Source: Ferirhizobium litorale (GTDB taxonomy: Bacteria > Pseudomonadota > Alphaproteobacteria > Rhizobiales > Rhizobiaceae). Taken from it: DNA of 64,000 nucleotides. The stretch lies in NCBI GenBank assembly GCA_030028905.1, contig JALDYZ010000001.1, positions 496,001 to 560,000 of the forward strand, written 5' to 3'. The notes beneath the pieces are model-generated. The model was not told the DNA's origin, searched no databases, and saw only the letters and a list, made by a program, of their open reading frames with translations. Of this stretch, positions 18,030-25,940 are shown piece after piece. Made by a program: the position numbers and the translations under genes. Positions within the stretch are counted from its first letter, which is position 1; every line of letters starts with the position of its first letter.

Positions 18030-18758
18030 TCAGGATCGGGGCGGCCTGGTGCCGCAGAGCATTTCGCGCTTGCCGGCGAACCCCTTGCGCCGCTCGACAG
18101 CAAAACCCGCGGAGATCAGGTTGCGGCGGACGAAGCCGGCGGCGGCATAGGTCGCAAAGCTGCCATTGTCTTTCGTCCGGCCGAACACCGCCTGCATCAG
18201 TTCCACCGACCACATCTCGGCATTGCGCGATGGTGCGAAGCCGTCGAGATACCAGGCATCGAAACCCGCTGCGGCGTTCATGACACCGTCGAGCGCCTTG
18301 CCGCAGGCGACCGTCAGGCGGGTTTGCGGATCGAGTTCGAGGCTAACGATGCTGCCCGGCTCGGCAGGCCATGCGGCTACGAGCGTCTGGCGCTCGGCAT
18401 CGATTTCCGGCCAGCGCGAGAGCGCCCTGGAAATCTCTTCCGCCTTCATGGGGAAAAGCTCGAACGACATGAAGTGCAGGCGGCCGTCTGCTCTGCGGGC
18501 CGTCTTCCACTGCCGCCAGGTTTCACAGAAGTTGAGGCCGGTTCCGAAACCCAGTTCGCCGATCAGGAAAGGGCCGCCATCGGCCCAGCGCTCGGGCAGG
18601 CCGTTGCCACCGAGGAAGACATGGCCGCATTCCAACCGTCCGTCGGACTGGCAATAAAAATGATCGCCAAAGGCTTCCGAATAGGGCATATCGCCTTCGC
18701 GCCACTGCAGGCGCTGGCCCTCATTCGCGGCCGTCTTGTCTGAATTTGGATCTGTCAT
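18030..18758 (-). CDS. mnmD: tRNA wobble-uridine methyltransferase, MnmD-like (MnmC N-terminal half)
   Basis: This protein of about 242 residues matches the methyltransferase half of bifunctional MnmC (DUF752): LQWREGDMPYSEAFGDHFY at the N-terminus, the SAM-binding loop GELGFGTGLNF and the DAWYLDGFAPSRNAEMW motif. It would methylate nm5(s2)U34 of tRNA to mnm5(s2)U. In gammaproteobacteria this domain is fused to a FAD oxidoreductase; here that partner lies divergently next door. The ATG at 18758 shares CATG (18756-18759) with the oxidoreductase ATG. A second in-frame ATG at 18764 is possible. Confidence 0.85.
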   Translation of the reverse strand: MTDPNSDKTAANEGQRLQWREGDMPYSEAFGDHFYCQSDGRLECGHVFLGGNGLPERWADGGPFLIGELGFGTGLNFCETWRQWKTARRADGRLHFMSFELFPMKAEEISRALSRWPEIDAERQTLVAAWPAEPGSIVSLELDPQTRLTVACGKALDGVMNAAAGFDAWYLDGFAPSRNAEMWSVELMQAVFGRTKDNGSFATYAAAGFVRRNLISAGFAVERRKGFAGKREMLCGTRPPRS

Positions 18759-19944
18759 GGGCATAGCCGATACTGCCGGAGCGGCCGAGCGTCAATTGTC
18801 CGTCGACCTGCTGATTGTCGGTGGCGGTATCATGGGCCTGTGGGCGGCGGTGCATGCCGAGCGACTGGGGATCGATGCGCTTCTGGTCGATGCCGGCGAA
18901 CCGGGGCAGGGGGCGAGCGGCGGCTTGCTCGGCGCGCTGATGCCGCATATGCCGGATCGCTGGTCTGACAAGAAGCAGTTCCAGTTCGACGCGCTCGTCT
19001 CCCTCGAAAATGAGATTGCTGCGCTCGAGGCCGCGACCGGACTTTCGGCCGGATATCGACGCTGCGGGCGCCTCGTGCCGCTGCCGAAACCGCATCTTCG
19101 CAAGATTGCGCAGCGGCATTCACAAGACGCGGAAGTCAATTGGCATGTCGGCGACCGGCGGTACCGCTGGAACGTTCTCGACGTGCCACCCCTTTCGGGT
19201 TGGATCACTCCGGAAGCGGGTGAGGCCGGCTTCGTGCACGATACGCTGGCGGCCAGGGTTTCTCCCCGCCGCTACATCGCGGTGCTCCGCGCCTATCTCG
19301 GGTCGGCGCGGCATGTTCGCGTGGCCCAAAACCTTGCAATCGGACGCATCGATCCGGCTGCCGGCCTCGCGACCTGCGATAACCGGAGCGCAATCCGCTT
19401 CGGACATTGCATCGTTGCGGCGGGCTACCGGTCGTTTCCCTTGCTGGATGAACTGACGAAGCCGCTCGCCGTTTCCCTTGGTCAACCGGTCAAGGGACAG
19501 GCGGCCTTGTTGAGGGCGGAAGTCGATCCGGAGTTGCCGGTGGTCTTTCTCGACGGCCTCTATATCGTGCCGCACGAGGATGGGCATGTGGCAATCGGCA
19601 GCACCAGCGAGAACAGCTTTGCCGATGGCTTCTCGACCGATGACAAGCTCGATGATCTCCTCGCTAAATCGCGGGCGCTGGTGCCGGCGCTTGGCGGCGC
19701 CGCCGTGGTGGAGCGCTGGGCGGGGCTCAGACCCAAGGCGATCGATCGCGATCCGATGGTAGGCCCCCATCCCGATCATCCGAACCTCGTCGCGCTAACC
19801 GGCGGCTTCAAGGTGAGCTTCGGTCTTGCGCATCGCCTTGCAGAAGCGGCGATCGCTTTCGTGGCAGAAAATCGCGAGACACCCGTCTTGCCGGCATCCT
19901 TCACGCTGGAAAGCCATATCGCCGCAGCGCGGCGCAAGGGCTAG
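18757..19944 (+). CDS. FAD-dependent oxidoreductase, probable MnmC C-terminal-type partner
   Basis: This 395-residue DadA-type FAD oxidoreductase has the dinucleotide motif LIVGGGIMGLWAA near residue 22 and a C-terminal GGFKVSFGLAHRLAE substrate/FAD motif. In bifunctional MnmC, a DadA-like domain converts cmnm5U34 to nm5U34 of tRNA. The divergent neighbour encodes the matching methyltransferase half, so the pair may be a split MnmC; general D-amino-acid or glycine oxidase activity remains possible. Its promoter and ribosome site must lie inside the methyltransferase coding sequence if the ATG at 18757 is used. Confidence 0.78.
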   Translation: MGIADTAGAAERQLSVDLLIVGGGIMGLWAAVHAERLGIDALLVDAGEPGQGASGGLLGALMPHMPDRWSDKKQFQFDALVSLENEIAALEAATGLSAGYRRCGRLVPLPKPHLRKIAQRHSQDAEVNWHVGDRRYRWNVLDVPPLSGWITPEAGEAGFVHDTLAARVSPRRYIAVLRAYLGSARHVRVAQNLAIGRIDPAAGLATCDNRSAIRFGHCIVAAGYRSFPLLDELTKPLAVSLGQPVKGQAALLRAEVDPELPVVFLDGLYIVPHEDGHVAIGSTSENSFADGFSTDDKLDDLLAKSRALVPALGGAAVVERWAGLRPKAIDRDPMVGPHPDHPNLVALTGGFKVSFGLAHRLAEAAIAFVAENRETPVLPASFTLESHIAAARRKG

Positions 19945-20068
19945 CTTTCAGCAGTGCGTACCGGGCCAAGTCACTGCCGCGGCGGGTCAAAAGACCGGTC
20001 GCACTTTTTCCATCTCGACATTCCGGTCTCCGGTGCTACCGTCCCGTGGACTTTTCAACGGTGATTTG

Positions 20069-20992
20069 ATGGCTCAAGACAACTATCCACGCGACCTTGT
20101 CGGCTACGGGCGCAACATTCCCGATCCGAAATGGCCGGGCGACGCGCGCGTCGCGGTACAGTTCGTGATCAACTACGAGGAGGGCGGCGAAAGCTGCATT
20201 CTCGACGGCGATCCGGCATCGGAAAACCTGCTGTCCGAAATCGTCGGTGCCCAGCCCTGGCCGAAGCAGCGCAACCTCAACATGGAATCGATCTACGAAT
20301 ACGGTTCGCGGGCCGGGTTCTGGCGTCTTTGGCGGCTGTTCACCGATCTCAAGGTGCCGGCGACGGTCTATGGCGTGACGCTTGCCATGGCGCGGAACGC
20401 GGAAGCGGTCGCCGCGATGAAGGAAGCCGCCTGGGAGATCGCCAGCCATGGCTACCGCTGGCTGGAATACAAGGATTTTCCGGAGGAGGTCGAGCGCCAG
20501 CATATCCTCGAGGCGGTGCGCCTGCACACCGAACTGACCGGCGAACGCCCCTACGGCATGTACCAGGGCAAGCCCTCCGACAATACGCTGCGGCTGGTGA
20601 TGGAAGAGGGCGGGTTCCTCTACTCCTCGGATTCCTATGCAGACGACCTGCCCTACTGGGTGAAGGGCCTGAAGGATGATCCGTTCCTGATCATCCCCTA
20701 TACGCTCGATACCAACGACATGCGCTTTGCCACCCCGCAGGGCTTCAATTCGGGCGACCAGTTTTTCGCCTACCTGAAGGATGCCTTCGACACGCTCTAT
20801 GAGGAAGGCAGGCAGGGGGCGCCGAAGATGATGTCGGTCGGCCTGCATTGCCGTCTTGTCGGCCGGCCCGCCCGCGCTGCTGCACTCAGGCGGTTCGTGG
20901 AGTATGTGCTGAAGCACGACAAGGTGTGGGTGCCGAAGCGGATCGACATCGCCCGCCACTGGCATGAGCATCACAAGCCGGGAAACTTCTGA
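20069..20992 (+). CDS. puuE: Allantoinase PuuE
   Basis: This 307-residue NodB-fold protein is a PuuE allantoinase, which hydrolyses allantoin to allantoate. Visible features are the N-terminal YPRDLVGYGRNIPDPKWPG, FVINYEEGGE at the start of the deacetylase fold and MMSVGLHCRLVGRPAR near the end. Homologs were once annotated as urate-linked polysaccharide deacetylases. The ATG at 20069 lies well inside a longer open frame and gives the normal family length. It is the first gene of the puuE-uraD-mntA-hepT-allA-uraH cluster and abuts uraD with no gap. Confidence 0.92.
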   Translation: MAQDNYPRDLVGYGRNIPDPKWPGDARVAVQFVINYEEGGESCILDGDPASENLLSEIVGAQPWPKQRNLNMESIYEYGSRAGFWRLWRLFTDLKVPATVYGVTLAMARNAEAVAAMKEAAWEIASHGYRWLEYKDFPEEVERQHILEAVRLHTELTGERPYGMYQGKPSDNTLRLVMEEGGFLYSSDSYADDLPYWVKGLKDDPFLIIPYTLDTNDMRFATPQGFNSGDQFFAYLKDAFDTLYEEGRQGAPKMMSVGLHCRLVGRPARAAALRRFVEYVLKHDKVWVPKRIDIARHWHEHHKPGNF

Positions 20993-21490
20993 ATGATCAC
21001 GCGTGAGGACTTCGTCGGCCGTTTCGGCGGCATTTTCGAGCATTCGCCCTTCATTGCCGAGCGGGCTTTTGACGGCGGTTTGGTCGTCGAGCCGCTGACG
21101 GCAAGCGGCGTTCATGCAGTTCTTTGCCGGATCTTCCGGGCCACAAGTGTGGAGGAGCGGCTCGGCGTGCTGCGCGCGCATCCGGATCTCGCAGGAAAGC
21201 TTGCCATTGCGGGCGAACTGACCGAGGACAGCCGCAAGGAGCAGGCGGGCGCCGGGCTCGATCGGCTGACGCCGGACGAGCACGCCCGCTTTACCGCCCT
21301 CAATTCTGGCTATGTCGAAAAGTTTGGCTTTCCTTTCATCATCGCAGTCAAGGGCCTGACCAAGAACGATATTCTCTCCGCCTTCGAAAACCGCATCGGC
21401 AACACGCCGGCGGAAGAGTTTTCCACGGCGACCGCCCAGGTGGAGAAGATCGCCAGGCTCCGCCTCGAGGCGATGTTACCGGAGGGCTGA
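20993..21490 (+). CDS. uraD: OHCU decarboxylase UraD
   Basis: This 165-residue enzyme decarboxylates 2-oxo-4-hydroxy-4-carboxy-5-ureidoimidazoline to S-allantoin, the third step of urate breakdown. It shows the catalytic-histidine motif AHPDLAGKLA, SRKEQAGAGLDRL and FPFIIAVKG. The ATG follows the puuE stop directly, so the two are translationally coupled. A 70-base gap separates it from the toxin-antitoxin pair. Confidence 0.93.
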   Translation: MITREDFVGRFGGIFEHSPFIAERAFDGGLVVEPLTASGVHAVLCRIFRATSVEERLGVLRAHPDLAGKLAIAGELTEDSRKEQAGAGLDRLTPDEHARFTALNSGYVEKFGFPFIIAVKGLTKNDILSAFENRIGNTPAEEFSTATAQVEKIARLRLEAMLPEG

Positions 21491-21560
21491 AGCCCAATTC
21501 AGTGCACTTGCTTTTCTCTTTTGTGGCCGTGACTTATAGTCGCTGCAGGAACTGAGCACG

Positions 21561-21854
21561 ATGAGACCGTCCGAAGTATTGGAGAAGAACCGGCAGGCGA
21601 TCCGCGAGGCGACGAAGCGCTTCAACGCGACGAACCCGCGTGTCTTCGGTTCGGTCGCCAAGGGCGAGGACCGGCCGGACAGCGACCTGGATATCTTGGT
21701 CGATCCCTTGCCGGGAAGCACCTTGCTCACATTGGGGGGATTGCAGGACGCCCTGGAGCAAATGATGCTCGGCACATCGATCCACCTTCTGACGCCTGGC
21801 GACTTTCCCGAGCGTGTCCGTGCCAGTGTTCTTACCGAAGCGAAGCCCATATGA
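21561..21854 (+). CDS. mntA: MntA-type nucleotidyltransferase antitoxin
   Basis: This 97-residue minimal nucleotidyltransferase has the motif GSVAKGEDRPDSDLDILVD with acidic residues at 42 and 44. MntA antitoxins neutralise HepT toxins by attaching AMP groups to them. It overlaps hepT by 4 bases (ATGA, 21851-21854). The 70 bases upstream are less GC-rich than the neighbouring genes and could hold a separate promoter (TATAGT at about 21535-21540), but this is weak. It interrupts a purine catabolism operon whose other genes have no link to it. Confidence 0.88.
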   Translation: MRPSEVLEKNRQAIREATKRFNATNPRVFGSVAKGEDRPDSDLDILVDPLPGSTLLTLGGLQDALEQMMLGTSIHLLTPGDFPERVRASVLTEAKPI

Positions 21855-22213
21855 ATTCCGATCGCATCCCCTACCTCCTCGATCGTATGCGCCAAGCGGC
21901 GGCCGATGCTCACAGCATGATCGCGAACGTAACCAAGGATCAGTTCCTAGAACAGGTCATCCTGCAGCGTGCGGTTGGGATGAGTCTCCTCATGGCTTCG
22001 GAGATTGCGGCCCAACTGGCAAATGCGAATCCCGATTTTGCTGCCGAGCATCCGGAGTTTCCATGGAATGCCATGCGCGGCGTGCGCAATCGTATCGCAC
22101 ATGGCTATTTCGACATTGATCTCGAGAAGGTTTGGGCGACCGCGAAGGACGATGTTCCGGACTTGCTCTACAGATTGGATCTCGTGCGCAACTGGCGCGC
22201 GGAAGGCGAATGA
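21851..22213 (+). CDS. hepT: HepT-type ribonuclease toxin (DUF86)
   Basis: This 120-residue helical protein has the HEPN nuclease motif R-X4-H-X-Y at residues 79-86 (RNRIAHGY), which is both the RNase site and the tyrosine AMPylated by MntA in characterised pairs. The start overlaps the mntA stop. The allA start lies 4 bases after its stop, with allA's ribosome site inside hepT, so transcription from the pair should run into allA and uraH. Confidence 0.88.
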   Translation: MNSDRIPYLLDRMRQAAADAHSMIANVTKDQFLEQVILQRAVGMSLLMASEIAAQLANANPDFAAEHPEFPWNAMRGVRNRIAHGYFDIDLEKVWATAKDDVPDLLYRLDLVRNWRAEGE

Positions 22214-22217
22214 CCAT

Positions 22218-22718
22218 ATGTCTCGATTTCTCGACATCCGCCCGCTCAGCAAGTCCGCGTTCGCGCCCTTTGGCGACGTCATCGAAGCCGACCCGGCGAC
22301 GATGCGGCTGATCAACGGCGGTACGACCGAACGCTTCCACGCGCTCGCCGCAGTCGAGGCGGCCGGCGAGGGGGCTCGCGCCATCCTCAGCATCTTTCGC
22401 GGACAGCCACGTCGTTTCCCCTATGCGGTCACCATGATGGAGCGCCATCCCCTCGGCAGCCAGAGTTTTTCGCCGCTTTCGGGACGGCCCTATCTGGTGG
22501 TCGTGTCGGAGGATGTGGACGGCAAGCCGGGCATACCTCATCTGTTTCTGGCGCGCCCGGACCAGGGGGTGAACTACCGGCGAAACGTCTGGCACCACCC
22601 GCTGATGACGCTGGGCGAGGCCAGCGACTTTCTCGTCGCGGACCGGGACGGTCCCGGCAGCAACCTCGAGGAATACTTCTTCGAAACCCCATACATGATT
22701 GCGGAGCCCACCCCATGA
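22218..22718 (+). CDS. allA: Ureidoglycolate lyase AllA
   Basis: This 166-residue cupin-type enzyme releases urea from ureidoglycolate to give glyoxylate. Diagnostic stretches are [39 protein letters not shown] and the [14 protein letters not shown] metal-site segment. The ATG at 22218 ([11 protein letters not shown]) is chosen from a much longer open frame because it gives the normal length. It overlaps uraH by 4 bases (ATGA). Confidence 0.93.
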   Translation: MSRFLDIRPLSKSAFAPFGDVIEADPATMRLINGGTTERFHALAAVEAAGEGARAILSIFRGQPRRFPYAVTMMERHPLGSQSFSPLSGRPYLVVVSEDVDGKPGIPHLFLARPDQGVNYRRNVWHHPLMTLGEASDFLVADRDGPGSNLEEYFFETPYMIAEPTP

Positions 22719-23071
22719 CCGGCCTGACCACCCACGTTCTCGACACGGCGCTCGGCAAGCCGGCGCAAGGGTTGACCATCGATCTCTATCGTCTGGAGGG
22801 CGACCGGCGCACCCTCGTCAAGACGGTGGCAACCAATGCCGACGGACGAGTCGACGGCGGGCCGATGCTGACCGGTGAAACGTTTGCGGTCGGCACATAC
22901 GAGCTTGTTTTTCACGCCGGCAACTATCTGAGCGCCAACGGCATCGCGCTGGCGGATCCGGCTTTCCTCGACGTCATCCCGATCCGCTTCGGCATCGCCG
23001 ATACCGAAGCGCACTATCACGTGCCGCTGCTGCTGTCGCCCTATGGCTATTCGACCTATCGGGGGAGTTGA
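22715..23071 (+). CDS. uraH: 5-hydroxyisourate hydrolase UraH
   Basis: This 118-residue transthyretin-related protein hydrolyses 5-hydroxyisourate to OHCU. It has the N-terminal [12 protein letters not shown] motif, the DGRVDGGP loop and the diagnostic C-terminal tetrapeptide YRGS. It is the last gene of the cluster; its stop is 10 bases from the stop of the convergent lldD-like gene. Its substrate is the product of PuuD, encoded about 4 kb away on the other strand. Confidence 0.95.
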   Translation: MTGLTTHVLDTALGKPAQGLTIDLYRLEGDRRTLVKTVATNADGRVDGGPMLTGETFAVGTYELVFHAGNYLSANGIALADPAFLDVIPIRFGIADTEAHYHVPLLLSPYGYSTYRGS

Positions 23072-23081
23072 GCGTGCGTAG

Positions 23082-24224
23082 TCAGTCTCGGTAGTCCGCT
23101 ATGATATCGCGCCCGACATCGGCAATGTCGCGCTTGCCGCAGAGCGCCATGGTGACGTCCAACTCCTTGCGGATGATCTCCAGCGCCCGGGTGACGCCGA
23201 GCTTGCCCATGGCGCCGAGTCCATAGAGGAAGGGGCGACCGATATAAGTGCCCTTGGCGCCAAGTGCCACCGCCTTCAACACGTCCTGGCCTGAACGGAT
23301 GCCGCCGTCGAGATGGACCTCGATCTTGTCGCCGACGGCATCGACGATGCGCGGCAGCATGCTGATCGACGAATGGGCGCCATCCAGTTGGCGTCCACCG
23401 TGATTGGAAACGATGATCGCATCGGCGCCGCTGTCGGCTGCCATGCGGGCGTCCTCCGGGTCGAGGATACCCTTGAGGATCAGCGGCCCGCCCCAGCGCT
23501 CCTTGATCCAGGCGACGTCCTTCCACGACAATTGCGGATCGAACTGTTCCGTCGTCCACACCGACAAGGAAGAGAGGTCGGTGACGCTCTTCGCATGCCC
23601 GACGATGTTGCGGAAGGTACGGCGCTCGGTGCCGAGCATCTTCATGCACCAGCCCGGCCGCGTCGCCATCTGCCAGATATGCTTCGGCGTGAATTTGGGC
23701 GGGGCCGAAAGGCCGTTGCGGATGTCCTTGTGCCGTTGGCCGAGGATCTGCAGATCGAGCGTCAGCACCAGCGCCGAGCATTTTGCCGCCTTGGCGCGGT
23801 CGATCAGATTGAGCACGAAGTCCCGGTCCTGCATCACATAGAGCTGGAACCAGAACGGCTTGCTGGTGACTGAAGCGACGTCCTCGATCGAGCAGATGCT
23901 CATCGTCGACAGGGTGAAGGGTACGCCGAAGGCTTCCGCCGCCTGTGCCGCCAGCATTTCGCCATCGGCATGCTGCATGCCGGTAAGCCCGGTCGGCGCG
24001 AGCGCAACCGGCATTGACACCTTCTGCCCGATCATCGTCGATTCCAGCGAGCGGTTGGACATGTCGACGAGAACGCGTTGACGCAGCTTGATCCTGCCGA
24101 AATCCTCCTCGTTGGCGCGATAGGTGCCCTCCGTATAGGCTCCGCTGTCGGCATAGTCGAAGAACATTTTCGGCACCCGCCGCTTGGCGAGGACTTTCAG
24201 ATCGTCAATTGTCAGGGCGGTCAT
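23082..24224 (-). CDS. lldD: FMN-dependent alpha-hydroxy-acid dehydrogenase, LldD family
   Basis: This 380-residue protein belongs to the L-lactate dehydrogenase/glycolate oxidase family. It has the N-terminal FDYADSGAYTEGTYRANEED, the catalytic-histidine motif VSNHGGRQLDG and the FMN-phosphate loop LDGGIRSGQDVLKAVALGA. L-lactate to pyruvate with electrons to the respiratory chain is the likely reaction, although another 2-hydroxy acid is possible. The ATG at 24224 is preferred to the in-frame upstream one at 24257, since MTALTIDDLK is the usual family start. It has no clear link to its purine-catabolic neighbours. Confidence 0.85.
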   Translation of the reverse strand: MTALTIDDLKVLAKRRVPKMFFDYADSGAYTEGTYRANEEDFGRIKLRQRVLVDMSNRSLESTMIGQKVSMPVALAPTGLTGMQHADGEMLAAQAAEAFGVPFTLSTMSICSIEDVASVTSKPFWFQLYVMQDRDFVLNLIDRAKAAKCSALVLTLDLQILGQRHKDIRNGLSAPPKFTPKHIWQMATRPGWCMKMLGTERRTFRNIVGHAKSVTDLSSLSVWTTEQFDPQLSWKDVAWIKERWGGPLILKGILDPEDARMAADSGADAIIVSNHGGRQLDGAHSSISMLPRIVDAVGDKIEVHLDGGIRSGQDVLKAVALGAKGTYIGRPFLYGLGAMGKLGVTRALEIIRKELDVTMALCGKRDIADVGRDIIADYRD

Positions 24225-24311
24225 GGCATGGGTCCCTAAAGGTGTTTTTGTGGGCATACCATGTTTCCCGAGGCATTGTCAGGGGAATGAAAGGCAAGAG
24301 GTAAAAAAAAA

Positions 24312-24704
24312 TTACCTCTTGGTCGGCGGCTCCGAAAAGCTGTCCTTCGAGGCGGCCCAGGTCAGCAGCGCATCAAGCGCCGGGCAGAGCGATTGGCCCC
24401 AGTCGGTGAGGCAATATTCGACCTTGGGCGGCACCTGGTGATGGACGACGCGGCGGACGATTCCATCGGCTTCCATCTGCCTGAGTTGCTGGATCAGCAT
24501 CTTTTGGGAGATGGCCGGGATAGCCTTTTCAAGATCGGAAAAACGACGGACCTTGCCGCCAAAAAGCTGGAACAGGATGACCAGTTTCCAGCGCCCCTCC
24601 AGCATACGCAAAATATTTTCGACGCCAGCCGCCGCCGAAAAAGGCGTCAGTTCCGAATTCTTACTTTCGGGTAAGTACCTTACTTTTTCGTCGGTTCTTG
24701 TCAT
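24312..24704 (-). CDS. HxlR-family transcriptional regulator
   Basis: This 130-residue winged-helix regulator has the HxlR core from ILRMLEGRWKLVILFQLF through RFSDLEKAIPAISQKML to YCLTDWGQSL. HxlR proteins often sense electrophiles or aldehydes and repress a divergent gene. Here the divergent genes encode a SnoaL-like protein and an SDR, the probable targets. Unusual for the family is a 25-residue N-terminal extension; its coding DNA contains CTTAC/GTAAG inverted repeats at 24660-24683 that might be part of an operator. Confidence 0.87.
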   Translation of the reverse strand: MTRTDEKVRYLPESKNSELTPFSAAAGVENILRMLEGRWKLVILFQLFGGKVRRFSDLEKAIPAISQKMLIQQLRQMEADGIVRRVVHHQVPPKVEYCLTDWGQSLCPALDALLTWAASKDSFSEPPTKR

Positions 24705-24732
24705 TCCTGCAGCTTATTGCCAATTCTCTTTG

Positions 24733-24749
24733 CGTGCAACGAATGCACG
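24733..24749. promoter_or_regulatory. Inverted repeat in the hxlR/SDR divergent promoter region
   Basis: CGTGCA (24733-24738), five bases, TGCACG (24744-24749) is a perfect dyad in the 112 bases between the two divergent genes. It is a candidate operator for the HxlR-type regulator. Confidence 0.45.
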
Positions 24750-24816
24750 ATGGCAGGCGGAGGCGCCCCGTTTGCCACACCATTTTTTCACAGAAGATTC
24801 CTGAAGAGGAAAAAAC

Positions 24817-25146
24817 ATGACAACGCTGCTACCGGACGCCGTGGCCGCCTATTTTGCTGCCAAGAACAAACAGGATATCGACGCCATGCTGGCGACATTC
24901 GCCCCCGATGCCTCCGTCAGGGACGAGGGGCAGGACATGCGTGGTGCCGAGCAGATTCGCACCTGGATGGAAAAGACGACAGCCAAGTACCGCGTCAGCG
25001 TCGAGATCCGGGAAACACAATTCGACGGCAACCAACTGAATGTCGTCGGCCTGGTCTCGGGCAACTTTCCCGGTAGTCCCGCGATCCTCCGCTACGTGTT
25101 CACACTTCGCGATGGGGCAATCGTGCACCTGGAGATCGGCGCATGA
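24817..25146 (+). CDS. SnoaL-like (NTF2 fold) small protein
   Basis: This 109-residue protein has a SnoaL-like polyketide-cyclase fold pattern: an N-terminal helix AAYFAAKNKQDIDAMLATFA, then DASVRDEGQDMRG, and strands ending LRDGAIVHLEIGA. Members of this fold bind or isomerise small hydrophobic molecules; the substrate here is unknown. It overlaps the SDR gene by 4 bases (ATGA), so the two act as a translational pair, probably under the divergent HxlR regulator. Confidence 0.8.
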   Translation: MTTLLPDAVAAYFAAKNKQDIDAMLATFAPDASVRDEGQDMRGAEQIRTWMEKTTAKYRVSVEIRETQFDGNQLNVVGLVSGNFPGSPAILRYVFTLRDGAIVHLEIGA

Positions 25147-25934
25147 GCTACGCTATCGACATTCAGGAGTTTGCCGGCAAGCGCGTGCTCGTCACCGGCG
25201 GCACAAAGGGTGCAGGGGCGGCGATCGCACGCCGCCTGGCTGCCGCGGGTGCCACGGTTGCCGTCACTGCGCGTACCCCGCCGACTGACCCTGCCGATGC
25301 TGGGTTGTTCATTGCTGCGGACCTGATGACGCCGGAAGGTGTTGCCCGAGTCGCTGAAACGGTGTCGGTCGAGTTCGGCGGCGTCGATATCCTCGTCCAT
25401 AATCTCGGTGGGTCGAAAACGCCGGGCGGTGGATTTGCTGCAATTACTGACGATTTGTGGCGCGACGAACTGAACCTGAATCTCATGGCAGCGGTTCGGC
25501 TCGACCGGGCCTTGCTGCCGCAGATGATCAAGCAGCACTCGGGCGTGGTCATCCACATATCCTCGATCCAGCGGCGCCTTCCGCTGCACGAGTCGACGAT
25601 CGCCTATGCCGCTGCCAAGGCGGCGCTGACGGCTTACAGCAAGGGACTGTCCAAGGAACTGGGGCCGATGGGTGTGCGGGTGACGTCCGTCGCCCCCGGC
25701 TGGATCATGACCGAAGCATCCGAGGCCATGGTCAAGCGCATCGCCGGGCACGGCGGCGTTGACGAGGGCGCGGCGCGTCAGAGCATCATGAATGCGCTTG
25801 GCGGCATCCCGATCGGCCGCCCCGCATTGCCTGAGGAAATTGCCGAACTGGTCGCGTTCCTCGCTTCCGACCGCGCCGCCTCCATTCATGGGGCCGAGTA
25901 CACCATCGACGGCGGCACGGTACCGGTGGTCTGA
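25143..25934 (+). CDS. Short-chain dehydrogenase/reductase
   Basis: This 263-residue SDR has the cofactor motif TGGTKGAGAAIA near residue 20, an asparagine-containing VHNLGG motif, a catalytic serine region HISSIQR, and Y-A-A-A-K in AYAAAKAALTAYSKGL. It ends with the usual IDGGTVPVV. The substrate is unknown. The coupled SnoaL-like gene and the HxlR regulator suggest handling of a reactive carbonyl compound; this is inference. It converges on guaD with a 6-base gap. Confidence 0.86.
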   Translation: MSYAIDIQEFAGKRVLVTGGTKGAGAAIARRLAAAGATVAVTARTPPTDPADAGLFIAADLMTPEGVARVAETVSVEFGGVDILVHNLGGSKTPGGGFAAITDDLWRDELNLNLMAAVRLDRALLPQMIKQHSGVVIHISSIQRRLPLHESTIAYAAAKAALTAYSKGLSKELGPMGVRVTSVAPGWIMTEASEAMVKRIAGHGGVDEGAARQSIMNALGGIPIGRPALPEEIAELVAFLASDRAASIHGAEYTIDGGTVPVV

Positions 25935-25940
25935 TCCCGC

